Assembly (NCBI GenBank): GCA_004009845.1
Contig: RMBW01000310.1
Span: forward strand, 1 to 24,603
From: Davidsoniella eucalypti
Lineage: Eukaryota > Ascomycota > Sordariomycetes > Microascales > Ceratocystidaceae
Direction of reading: 5' to 3'
DNA: 24,603 nt
The notes under the pieces are model-generated. The model did no database searches. It worked only from the letters and a program-made list of their open reading frames with translations, and was not told the origin of the DNA. The position numbers and the translations under genes are program-made. Position 1 is the first letter of the stretch; each line of letters starts with the position of its first letter. Of this stretch, positions 1 through 7,310 are shown in pieces.

Positions 1-2671
1 CTCCGCAAGTGCCAGTTCCTAGCTAAGGAAATCAAGTTCCTCGGCTTCATTGTTGGCCCAGGTATTGGCATCAAGGCAGACCCTGAGAAAACCCTTGCGA
101 TCCGCAACTGGAATTCTCCCACAACTTTGAAAGGTCTACGTGGATTCATCGGCTTTGTCAACTTCTATCGAGACTTTGTACCTCGACTGTCTGAAATGAT
201 AGCGCCGATGGTAGGGTTAACCAAGAAGGATACCCCCTTTGTTTGGTCTGACGCATGTGCGCACGCTTTCGCCGAGGTTAAGAGAGCCTTCCTCACTCCC
301 CCTGTTCTGACCCCCTTTGACCCGCTGAGAGAAACGGTATTGACCGCAGACTCTTCCGGTTACGCCCTGGGAGCAGAGTTGTCTCAGCGAGGAGACGATG
401 GTCTCATGCACCCCATTGCTTTTCTCTCACGCAAGCTTACACCCCCCGAAGCCAATTACCCCATTCATGATAAGTGTCAGGGGCTAAGGCCCAGTTGGTA
501 TTTGGCTAAGTAAGATACTTAGCCAGATAAACGGTTATAAATAGGGACCTATTCCCGCCGTATTCCAACAGATATTAGTCTTTCTCCTTCATCGGTATCA
601 ATCGAAGTCTTTACTCTAGATTGCTTGCCATTGCCTCTTCCTAGTTCGTGTCAATAAGGAGATGTTGGCTATCTACTGGTCCATTCGAGAATGGCGCCAT
701 TTCCTCCTAGGGGTTGACTTCGTGGTGTGGACCGACCACCGTAACTTGGAGTACTTTCAAACCAAGAGAACGCTGGCCGAGAGACAACGCCGCTGGGGAT
801 ATGAGCTTTCGGACTTTAGTTTCTGCCTACGCCACCGCCCAGGTACTGAGCAAGTTGTGCCAGACGCCCTGTCTAGAAGGGACCAGGACATGCCAGCCAA
901 CGAAAGTGACGACAGGCTGGCTAGTCGCTTCCACCAACTCCTCGAGAAGAGTGAGTCAAGCAACGACCTGGTGGTAATCGGCGCAGTTTGGGCTCAGGAG
1001 CCTGACAAGGACGCGCCGACCGACGACAAGGCGACTAAGGAAGCTGTGACCTCCCCCTTCGCGGACCCCGACATGACTGGCCTATGGAACCAAGCTCTAG
1101 CCCAATGCAACCGTTGGTGGATAGCTCGGAAATTAGTACGAGAGGGAGCTCGCTCATTCCCAGCCGACTGGGGTTTGCAATGGCAAATGAGCGAGTGCAA
1201 ACTAGACTCGGAAGGGAGACTACGCTGGCGCGATAGACTTTGGGTCCCTCACCACGAGCCCTTGAGGACCAAAATTATCCAGCAGATCCACGATTCCACC
1301 CTCGCAGGCCACCCCGGCAGAGCAATCACCCGTGACTTAGTGTCGCGCGAATATGCCTGGCCTGGTCTGACCAACGATGTCCGTCAGTTCGTATCGAATT
1401 GCTCGTCTTGCGGAAAAAGCAAGATTTGGCGAGAGCAGAAGCGCGGCCTGCTGAAACCCCTACCAGTACCGTCCAGACCTTGGTCTGAATTGGCTATGGA
1501 CTTTATCGGCCCGTTACCCCCTTCTGCTGGTTGCACCTCCATTCTAGGGGTCACTGATCGTCTGTCTAAATCACAGATTCTGATTCCTATGAAGGCTATC
1601 ACCGCACAAGCCACCGCTGAAGCCCTGCTGATCCACGTCTTTTCTCACCACGGTTTCCCCCTTGCTATCGTTTCCGATAGAGGGCCTCAATTTGCGCAGT
1701 TATTTTGGGGCGAAGTATGCCGTCGCTTTGGGATCCAGCGCCGCCTGTCCACAGCGTTCCATCCTCAGACGGATGGCAGCCAAGAACGCAGTAATCAGGA
1801 GATTGAAACGTACCTTCGCAATTTCTGTTCCTTCGCTCAGGACGACTGGGCCTCCTTGCTGCCTCAAGCACAACTCGCCTTAAACAACAGGATCTCTTCC
1901 GCTACGGGTCTCCCACCTTTCTTCATGACCCACGGGTTTAACGTCGACATTATCGAACCATCTGTACAAGGTCCCCCTGCCTCCGACAAGTCTCCTGTCT
2001 GTGGTGCCCAGGAATGGTTGACCAAACTAAGCAACGCAACACAGTTCGCGATCGTAGCTATGGCCGCCACCCAAGAGCACCAGGAAACTAGCGCTAACCG
2101 TCTCCGTCAACCATCCGAGAGCTTCAGAGTAGGAGACAAGGTCTACCTCAACACGAAGAACTTGACCACGGAGAGACCGTCCAAGAAGCTAGACTGGTTG
2201 GCCAGACTATACACAGTCCTAGAGGTTACAGGCACCCATAACGTACGATTGAACGTGCCCACAGGCATCCATCCTGTTTTCCACGTAAGCCTAATCCGCC
2301 GAGCTCCCAACAACCCCTTACCCTCGCAGGAAGTACCTGATGATGAGCCCGCGGCTATCACGGCTAGGGAAGCACTGGAAAACGACTCTGTGGAAACAGG
2401 CGAGTACAGAGTGGAAGCAATCGTCAAGCAACGTACCCGCCATGGACACACGCAAGCCTTGGTCAAATGGAAAGGTTACCAAGATGCTACCTGGGAACCA
2501 TTGGAACACGTGAAAGACACTGCAGCATGGTTGGTCTTCACGGAGAAGACGAAAAAGAATTGGAACGTGACCCTCCAATCCCTTTACACTGCCTGGTTGC
2601 TACCAGAGGATGGCCCCGAGAAGGACCATGGTACGAGTATGGACACACGCAGTCCACTGATGGTAGGCTAA
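1..2671 (+). pseudogene. pol: E1 pol: RT end, RNase H, integrase, chromodomain, broken by a solo LTR
   Basis: Open in frame 1 from the window edge to 474, interrupted by a 179-bp solo LTR plus target duplication, then open in frame 2 to the TAA at 2669-2671. The first block holds the end of RT (connection motif FLGF) and the start of RNase H (TADSSGYALGAEL). After the insertion come the rest of RNase H (DHRNLEYF) and the integrase zinc-binding HHCC (HDSTLAGH ... CSSC). The DDE core is seen as AMDFIGPL near 1494, IVSDRGPQF near 1669 and QERSNQEIE near 1783. A chromodomain follows near 2400-2520 (EYRVEA, LVKWKGY, TWEP), keeping the aromatic residues expected of a methyl-lysine cage. The chromodomain probably steers integration toward heterochromatin, as in other chromoviruses. 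Apart from the insertion the frame is clean. The RT catalytic YxDD lies left of the window. Confidence 0.95.
475..653 (+). mobile_element. Solo LTR inserted in E1 RNase H
   Basis: A 179-bp LTR beginning TGTCAGGGGCTAAGG and ending TTCGTGTCA, flanked by perfect 5-bp duplications ATAAG at 470-474 and 654-658. Removing the LTR and one ATAAG rejoins the RNase H frame exactly as it reads in element A (around 22303). It carries the same parts as other LTRs here: a TATA-like ATAAATAGGG near 538-548 and the internal site ATCGGTATCAA at 591-601. Its last 50 bp differ from the E1, A and B LTRs, so it came from another subfamily. A solo LTR normally results from LTR-LTR recombination that deletes the internal region. 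Confidence 0.95.
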
Positions 2672-2904
2672 GGCAGCAATATTGGCTGCACCACCTTGGT
2701 CACCTGCACACCCGAGCGTCTGCAGGATAAGATTGCTGACCTATTTTGGAGTTATTTCTGTTTCTGGAGTTATTTCTGTTTTTGGATATCAAGTACCAAG
2801 GTACTATACGGTTTTAAGTTTGTATACACCATGCTACAGGGGTGTTTTTGTATGTTTAGACGTAAAATTAGTGTAATTTTTCTGCCGATGGGGGGGGAGA
2901 CTAT
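2672..2904 (+). other. E1 3' UTR and polypurine tract
   Basis: Non-coding stretch between the pol stop and the 3' LTR. Near 2746-2782 an 18-bp phrase (GGAGTTATTTCTGTTT core) is directly repeated. The segment ends with the polypurine tract at about 2884-2904, a run of eight G followed by AGACTAT directly before the LTR. The same CTGCCGRTGGGGGGGGAGACTAT arrangement precedes the 3' LTR of element A, and a purine-rich variant precedes the D LTR. The tract would prime plus-strand DNA synthesis. Confidence 0.85.
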
Positions 2905-3085
2905 TGTAAGAGACTAAGGCCTAGTAAGGTTAGCCAAGGCATTCCTTGTCAGTACTAGAATCGGCTATAAGTAGGGACCTATTCCCGCCGATTATTAGTC
3001 TTAGTTTCTCTTTCTCCTTCATCGGTCTCAATCGAACTATTCTTTTACGACCAGTTTTCATCGCAACTCCTCGTATATCGTCTCA
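2905..3085 (+). repeat. E1 3' LTR (181 bp)
   Basis: Starts TGTAAGAGACTAAGG directly after the polypurine tract and ends TCGTATATCGTCTCA. It contains a TATA-like ATAAGTAGGG near 2968 and the internal site ATCGGTCTCAA at 3021-3031. Its last 32 bp are identical to the LTR remnant of element C2 (6601-6632, reverse strand), which places E1 and C2 in the same subfamily. Confidence 0.95.
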
Positions 3086-3362
3086 GGGAGAACTTGGCTA
3101 TTTTGTCAATAAGTGGTGGGTCTTGTGAAGTAGACACCTGCTCAACCATTCGAGGGGTAATCGGAGCAGTGACTTCAGCATACTTCACAAGGCGCGGGGG
3201 TACAGCAGCTAGGCAGAGACAGCCAGAATCGATGAAGGCACGAGTACTATATTTATTTAAACTGACATCTAAATACAATCCTTGCGCATTCATTTTTTCT
3301 TGGGCTATCAGATCTCCTTGCTGTGTACTTACACCGGGGAGCGACTTTTCCCGGGCAATCAA
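3086..3362 (-). pseudogene. pol: C pol start: aspartic protease, truncated by E1
   Basis: Reads in the -1 frame relative to C gag, overlapping its stop. It encodes an aspartic protease start: YLDVSLNKYSTRAFIDSGC followed by LCLAAVPPRLV, parallel to element A (LDLSMNTFSTKALVDSGC). The DSG catalytic triplet is present. The frame is cut at 3086 by the E1 3' LTR, after which apparent codons are LTR sequence. There is no ATG near the beginning (the first possible initiator is TTG), so translation as a Gag-Pol fusion through -1 frameshifting is more likely than independent initiation. Confidence 0.9.
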
Positions 3363-4882
3363 AAATCCGTCTCGCCGTCTTCAGAGTAGTTGTCGGACAG
3401 GATGACAGCGCGGTTGGACAGGGCTTGTTCGAGGGCAGCTAGTCTCTGCGAAACTTCTGACTCACCAGAGGACGTGGCAATGGGTTGGGTAGCGGCAGCC
3501 TGTGCTCTGACAACAGCCGGGCGGAGAGTAGGGCAGTTGTGGTAGGTATGGCCAATTTGTCTGCAGCGGAAACAACCGCCTTCTGCCTTAAGCTTCTCCT
3601 TTTCCGCAGCAGTTAGCCTGGCGGGGCGTTCAGAGTTGGCTGGACGATCCGTTGTGGCAAGACGACGAGAGGGGACCCAGTCCATGGCGTCAGAGTCGAC
3701 TGATGGACGGGGAGTGGGGGACAAAACATGAGGGTTGTTGGACGACCTGGGTGGACGACTTGGAAAATGATGACTGCTTGAGGGGGGCTGGCTGGGTGCG
3801 AACGGATGCAGTTCCATGCGAGTAGCGGCACGCTGCAGGCCATTGATGACTTGTTCCAGCCGGGTTTCGTCGAACGCATGGTCAGCACGTCGGGCAAGAT
3901 CGGGGTAGATTGCTCTGGAGAGATACCCGATGCTGTGTACGTCGACAGTGACCCCAGCTAGCAGGCGGAGCTTTTGGAACCGTTGGATGAAGTCGGAAAA
4001 TGGTTCTTTGCGGCCTTGCCGAAGCTCGTGGAGCTCTTCCAACGCTCTGACCGTGACATGGGGGTCAATGAACATCTTGTCCAGCTCAGCAAGGAATTCC
4101 TCGTACGGCCGGGACTGCAATTGGACTTGCTTGTACCATGGTTCGATTTGCATCATAATTTTTGTCGAAAGTCGCGAGTAGATATAGGAGCAGATATTCC
4201 GTTGAGAGCCGATAACGGTTCCATCGGCAGCAATCTTGCCTTCCATTTCACACCTCCAGGCTGAATATTCCCGCTTGTCTCCTGAGAACTTGGAGGCATC
4301 AGGTAACGAGAATCTGGCAGTGGATTTCTGGGGCAGTTTGGCTTGTAACTCAGCTAGCCGAACTTCCTTTTCGGCAATGGAAATCTGCACATCGAGAGTC
4401 TGCTGGCGGAGGTGTTCAGCCTTGAGCTGGTTTTCGAAGCTCGAAAGGTCTGACGCACCTGCTCCAATGCCCAACATTCTATTGTTGAAGAGGAAGCGAA
4501 GGACACGAGCACGGGCAGCAGGCTCGGAATCGAAACGAGCGTGGGCTGGCTCGCTATGGCCGACCAGAACAGAAAGGGAGAAACGGATGTGACCCAAGTG
4601 GTCGTGGAACGAGGACTCATGTAATGCAATTTGAGGCCCGGTTGGGAAGGGGCCGAGGAGTTTGGCGATAGCTGGCCGAGCGGATCTTCGAAACAAGGAC
4701 AGATAGCACCATCCTGGGGCGCGGACCAAACGACGGGCAGAGCGGGGTAGCCTGGTGCGCTGATGACGCACGACGGGCGAACCGGCGGGGTAACGTTCCT
4801 GGCACCATCGTGCACAGCACTGACTGGTGTAACCCAGGAAGGAAAAAGCGAGAAAAAAGAGGAGAAAGTTGAGGAAAATCAT
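3359..4882 (-). CDS. gag: C Gag, 507 aa, with N-terminal hydrophobic segment and zinc knuckle
   Basis: Structural protein that would form the virus-like particle and bind element RNA. I chose the ATG at 4882 because it is the first ATG downstream of the inferred transcription start; the five in-frame codons upstream begin only with TTG. Residues 2-18 are strongly hydrophobic (MIFLNFLLFFLAFSFLGY). A module shared with the other two Gags follows: PGWCYLSLF at 56-64 and FHDHLGH at 92-98. A capsid-like region around residues 180-370 contains YEEFLAELDKMF and FSDFIQRFQKLRLLAG. A Pro/Ser-rich linker leads to a CCHC knuckle at 437-450 (CFRCRQIGHTYHNC). The protein ends ETDF at a TGA. The frame is intact. 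The hydrophobic N-terminus is unusual for a gypsy Gag. Confidence 0.9.
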   Translation of the reverse strand: MIFLNFLLFFLAFSFLGYTSQCCARWCQERYPAGSPVVRHQRTRLPRSARRLVRAPGWCYLSLFRRSARPAIAKLLGPFPTGPQIALHESSFHDHLGHIRFSLSVLVGHSEPAHARFDSEPAARARVLRFLFNNRMLGIGAGASDLSSFENQLKAEHLRQQTLDVQISIAEKEVRLAELQAKLPQKSTARFSLPDASKFSGDKREYSAWRCEMEGKIAADGTVIGSQRNICSYIYSRLSTKIMMQIEPWYKQVQLQSRPYEEFLAELDKMFIDPHVTVRALEELHELRQGRKEPFSDFIQRFQKLRLLAGVTVDVHSIGYLSRAIYPDLARRADHAFDETRLEQVINGLQRAATRMELHPFAPSQPPSSSHHFPSRPPRSSNNPHVLSPTPRPSVDSDAMDWVPSRRLATTDRPANSERPARLTAAEKEKLKAEGGCFRCRQIGHTYHNCPTLRPAVVRAQAAATQPIATSSGESEVSQRLAALEQALSNRAVILSDNYSEDGETDF

Positions 4883-5203
4883 GGTGGGGGCAGACAAAAT
4901 GTGAGTTTACACAACTAAATGTGAAAGACTCCTCACAAGCGAGAGCAAACAGTAAAGCTTTTCCAAAACGCTCAAACTTTACCGTGAAAAACTCGCTACG
5001 ACGCAAGAAACAAGTTCTGCAGTAACGAGAAGTCAACTGGCTGAAGAGAAAGAGTTTATTCCAAACTTTGTAGTATGGTCTTGGGTGCGAAGAGAGTTAT
5101 AACAAGGAGTTGTCTGAATCTGACAAAGTGAAAGCAAAGAGAGAGGACAAGACGAATCGTGTTGAACAGTCAACAATAAGAGAATCAGGTATCTTCTTTA
5201 AAG
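4883..5203 (-). other. C leader (5' UTR) with primer-binding site
   Basis: Non-coding stretch between the C LTR and gag. No ATG occurs on the minus strand from the inferred RNA start (5277) to the gag start, about 395 nt, which supports both ends. It is pyrimidine-rich and lacks the hairpin repeats seen in A, B and C2. The primer-binding site is 5190-5201, two bases past the LTR. Confidence 0.8.
5190..5201 (-). promoter_or_regulatory. C self-priming primer-binding site
   Basis: On the minus strand the LTR ends in CA, then two bases (CT), then TTAAAGAAGATA. This is the perfect 12-nt complement of TATCTTCTTTAA inside the same LTR (5266-5277, reverse strand), where the RNA is expected to begin. 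No tRNA 3' end is an obvious match. The geometry equals that of A, B, C2 and D although the sequence is completely different. Confidence 0.85.
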
Positions 5204-5394
5204 TGTGACGATCTACGACGAGAACGAGGCTTGCAGAAGTAGAAGAGATATAGTATTTGACGAGGTTAAAGAAGATAGAGAGGGAAGAAAAGAACTAGAC
5301 AAGAATAAGGAGGGGAGACGGCCTCCTTATATAGACAAAAGTAACGGCTGTGGTAGATACCACAGCCAACAAGATTGGGTCCTAGATCCTTTCA
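5204..5394 (-). repeat. C 5' LTR (191 bp)
   Basis: On the minus strand it begins TGAAAGGATCTAGGACCCAATC, recognisably related to the TGTAAGGGTCTAAGGCCCATC start of the other LTRs, and ends GTAGATCGTCACA (others GTATATCGTCTCA). A TATATAA box lies at 5327-5333, about 50 bp upstream of the inferred RNA start at 5277. An inverted repeat GGCTGTGG...CCACAGCC at 5345-5366 lies upstream of the TATA and could be a hairpin or a regulator site. Confidence 0.9.
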
Positions 5395-6293
5395 GAGTGC
5401 GAGCCGCTAAATTCGTTGAGTAGGGGCTGGATCTGACGGGGTAGTGCTTGACTGGAAGAGGCGGGTAGTGGCTGAGGAGCAGGGGCAGCTGGTAGCGGAG
5501 GAGCGGTAGTATCATGACGCTCTTTGGCGAACAGCATTTGACCGAGTCGGTTCATCATGGACTTCATTTCTACCATGTCATCTTGTAGAGAGTCCAGACG
5601 GTCAGCTTCGCGAGAGGGTTGGCGGCCACGATCTGATTCAGGGTACGTGTCGCGTGGTCTCATACTCTCAGCGAGGCGGGCTAAGTCAGAGGTGTCCGAA
5701 GGGTTCTCACTGGCGTCGTCATCATCTGCGGGCAGCGGGTTGCGTGAGGTGGTTACTCTGCTCAATGTGCGTGCGTGCGTGGTTTCGGTGGAGATGAGCT
5801 GCTCCGTGGTCTCCTTGGCTTTAGAGCGAGTTCGGGTGCGGGGCAGGCCCATGAAAGGTGACTTGAGGAGGGAAGGACGGAGCGAGGTTCGAGCAACGCG
5901 TTCCTGACGCGTACGAGCTTGGCCGATGTGGACGTGGCCGACAAAACCGCTGGTGAAAGAGAGGTGGCCTAGGTGGCTGTGGAAGTGCTGACTGTGACTA
6001 AGGATATCACGGGAGGCAGGGCAGAATCCTAGGGTAGCAGCGAGGCGCGCGCGTTCCTTGCGTTTAAAGAGTGCAAGGTAGCACCAGCCGGGTCTACTCC
6101 AGGGTCGATCCTCGGGTAGGCCTACGGCCGACAGCGTGTAACCCTCAGTGGGCTCCTGGCTGGGGTCTAGGAGGTGGACACGAGCCAGGGCTAGTTTCTG
6201 CTTAATAATACAGAAGGCTTCGTAGTAACCCACGAGGGCGGCGCAGTTTAGGGAGGCCAGGATGACCAGAACCAGGAAGGTGAAGTCAGACAT
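5395..6293 (-). pseudogene. gag: C2 Gag, N-terminal ~299 residues, truncated by C
   Basis: ATG at 6293, first ATG after the leader. Residues 4-24 are hydrophobic (FTFLVLVILASLNCAALVGY). The shared module follows: RPGWCYLALFKRKERARLA from residue 67 and FHSHLGH at 104-110. Next come a basic Ser/Arg-rich linker, the phrase DLARLAESM also found in A Gag, and a Pro/Ala-rich stretch. The frame ends at NEFSGSHSE, where A continues into its capsid-like domain (EFGGTHAEY). From 5394 the sequence is the C LTR, so the capsid and zinc knuckle of this copy are missing here. The N-terminal 35 residues differ from those of A and B, while the module after them is closely similar. Confidence 0.9.
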
Positions 6294-6336
6294 AGTGACT
6301 TAGAAGCGCAAGGGGTAGCAAGCGGACTGGTAGGGG

Positions 6337-6570
6337 CAAGCCTTGTAGGAGGAAGGCTTGGACAGGGGGCAGACTGTTTAGGCAGAGTCTGGACAGGATA
6401 GGGGCAAACAGAGACTGTGTTTGGACAAAGAGGAGGGGAAAGCAAGCGGGCGGCTTGGACAGAAGAGAGGGCAAGCGGACGGCTTGGACAGAATAGGGTG
6501 CAAGCAGACGGCTTGGACAGAAGTAAATACAGCGAGCAGATGCTCGGACAAAGGGGCAAGCGGATGCTTG
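6337..6570 (-). repeat. C2 leader array of eight stem-loops with compensatory changes
   Basis: Eight tandem units, each GGGCAAGC-loop-GCTTGGACA-like read on the plus strand. Stem-loops lie at 6337-6360, 6370-6391, 6405-6423, 6443-6457, 6472-6486, 6501-6515, 6533-6546 and 6557-6570. Most stems are CAAGC/GCTTG. Others are CGAGC/GCTCG (6533), CAAACA/TGTTTG (6405), CAGACT/AGTCTG (6370) and CAAGCCTT/AAGGCTTG (6337); both arms change together. Loop length varies from 4 to about 12. The array lies between the primer-binding site and gag, where packaging or dimerisation signals usually reside; its role is unknown. Confidence 0.88.
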
Positions 6571-6587
6571 GACAAGATAAAGAAGTT

Positions 6588-6632
6588 ATCGGTCTCAAAA
6601 TGAGACGATATACGAGGAGTTGCGATGAAAAC
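6588..6632 (-). repeat. C2 LTR tail and primer-binding site
   Basis: 6601-6632 is the last 32 bp of an LTR (ends TATCGTCTCA on the minus strand). After two bases, 6588-6598 read TTGAGACCGAT, the complement of ATCGGTCTCAA present in the sister LTR of E1 (3021-3031). The rest of the C2 LTR was lost at the junction with element B. Confidence 0.88.
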
Positions 6633-6722
6633 ACGCGCTAGGGCAAGGTTATGCCAGGTGTGGTAGACACAGCGAGTTAGGGTAGCAAGGAGACCCCAGA
6701 ACAGAAATAGCAAGCCAGACAT
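6626..6722 (-). pseudogene. gag: B Gag, first 32 residues only
   Basis: ATG at 6722 in the context AGTCACCATG, identical to element A. It encodes MSGLLFLFWGLLATLTRC and onward to LALARVF, matching A Gag except for one residue, and includes the hydrophobic N-terminus. The frame then runs by chance into the C2 LTR tail and leader. The continuation (from IATPRISS) is not Gag. Confidence 0.88.
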
Positions 6723-6781
6723 GGTGACTTGGACGTGTGCGAGAAGCGGGCGAGCGGACGGTTAAGGCAGGAGCAATAGGG

Positions 6782-6974
6782 CAAGCAAACGGCTTGGACA
6801 GGACGAATAAAGGCAAGCAAACGGCTTGGACAAAGGGAGAAATCAAGCGGTCGGCTTGTACAGGAAAAGGGGCAAGCGGACGGCTTGGACAGGAAAAGTG
6901 GCAAGCGGGCGGCTTGGACAACAGAGAGGGCAAGCAGACGGCTTGGACAGAAAAGAGGGCAAGCAGACGGCTTG
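6782..6974 (-). repeat. B leader array of seven stem-loops
   Basis: Seven units with CAAGC-5 nt-GCTTG stems and variable loops, spaced about 28-32 bp, in the same place as the arrays in A and C2. All seven stems are perfect while loops and spacers vary (loops AAACG, GGTCG, GGACG, GGGCG, AGACG on the plus strand). It is shorter than the ten-unit A array, so unit number varies between near-identical elements. Confidence 0.85.
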
Positions 6975-6994
6975 GACAACAAAACTTAAGAGTT

Positions 6995-7005
6995 ATCGGT
7001 CTCAA
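6995..7005 (-). promoter_or_regulatory. B self-priming primer-binding site
   Basis: TTGAGACCGAT on the minus strand, two bases past the LTR end. It is the perfect complement of ATCGGTCTCAA inside the B LTR (7061-7071, reverse strand). Confidence 0.85.
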
Positions 7006-7007
7006 AA

Positions 7008-7186
7008 TGAGACGATATACGAGGATTTGCGAGGAAAAATGGTCGTAAAGATGAATTGAATTGAGACCGATGAGGGAGAAAGAGAAACTAAGACTAAACT
7101 ACGAGGGAATCGGTCCCTATTTATGTCAAAGTCCAGTAGGGCCAAGGCATGACTTGGCCAATACTGATGGGCCTTAGACCCTTACA
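7008..7186 (-). repeat. B 5' LTR (179 bp)
   Basis: Begins TGTAAGGGTCTAAGG and ends TATCGTCTCA on the minus strand. It differs from the A 5' LTR at only three positions by eye. TATA-like ATAAATA at 7118-7124 lies about 50 bp upstream of the inferred RNA start at 7071. Confidence 0.95.
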
Positions 7187-7310
7187 CTCTCGACAATCCA
7201 TATCGCACTTTTCGACGAAGTGGCACCTTTCAAACATTTTTGCTCGAATTCATCTCAAAACACTTTTAAAATACTCACCTCATCTCGACGAATCCATCAA
7301 TACCATTTGC

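Larger units (their letters stand above)
1..3085 (+). mobile_element. E1: 3' half of a Ty3/gypsy chromovirus
   Basis: LTR retrotransposon on the plus strand, entering the window inside the reverse transcriptase and running through RNase H, integrase, chromodomain, a short 3' UTR, the polypurine tract and a complete 3' LTR. Its right edge is exact: the LTR ends CA at 3085 and the protease of minus-strand element C begins at 3086, so E1 inserted into C. The expected 5-bp target duplication is GGGAG (3086-3090); the matching left copy lies outside the window. The protein closely resembles that of element A (18158 onward), with most differences at third codon positions, so the two are sister lineages of one family rather than recent copies of each other. 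Confidence 0.95.
3086..5394 (-). mobile_element. C: 5' half of a divergent chromovirus
   Basis: Minus-strand LTR element represented by its 5' LTR (5204-5394), an AUG-free leader (4883-5203), a complete gag (3359-4882) and the first codons of pol (3086-3362). E1 inserted in its protease; the rest of C must lie left of the window beyond E1. C itself sits in the gag of element C2. The C2 frame stops matching exactly at the LTR edge (5394/5395), giving GAGTG (5395-5399) as the expected target duplication. Its LTR, leader and Gag are clearly divergent from A, B and C2 but share the same layout. Confidence 0.92.
5395..6632 (-). mobile_element. C2: chromovirus remnant (LTR tail, leader, gag 5' part)
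   Basis: Minus-strand element made of the last 32 bp of its LTR (6601-6632), the primer-binding site (6588-6598), a hairpin-repeat leader (to 6294) and the 5' part of gag (5395-6293). The right side is joined to element B at a 7-bp microhomology; the left side is interrupted by element C. The LTR remnant is identical to the end of the E1 LTR. Confidence 0.88.
6626..7186 (-). mobile_element. B: 5' end of a chromovirus of the A family
   Basis: Minus-strand LTR (7008-7186), primer-binding site, hairpin-repeat leader and first 32 codons of gag, near-identical to the start of element A. The element stops within gag at a GTTTTCA microhomology (6626-6632), beyond which C2 sequence begins. CTCTC (7187-7191) is its expected target duplication on the right; the partner was lost with the deleted part. 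Confidence 0.9.

Noticed and set aside
2682..2917. Short open frames downstream of E1 pol
   Set aside because: They cover the 3' UTR and polypurine tract, lack conserved motifs and are not preserved in element A.
5366..5371. Alternative start of the C LTR at TGTTGG (minus strand, 5371)
   Set aside because: The sequence up to 5394 aligns with the start of the other LTRs (TGAAAGGATCTAGGACCCAATC) and the C2 gag frame matches A only up to 5395, so 5394 is the edge.
6378..6722. 114-codon frame on the minus strand beginning as B Gag
   Set aside because: Only the first 32 codons are Gag; the rest is the C2 LTR tail and leader read by chance across the deletion junction.
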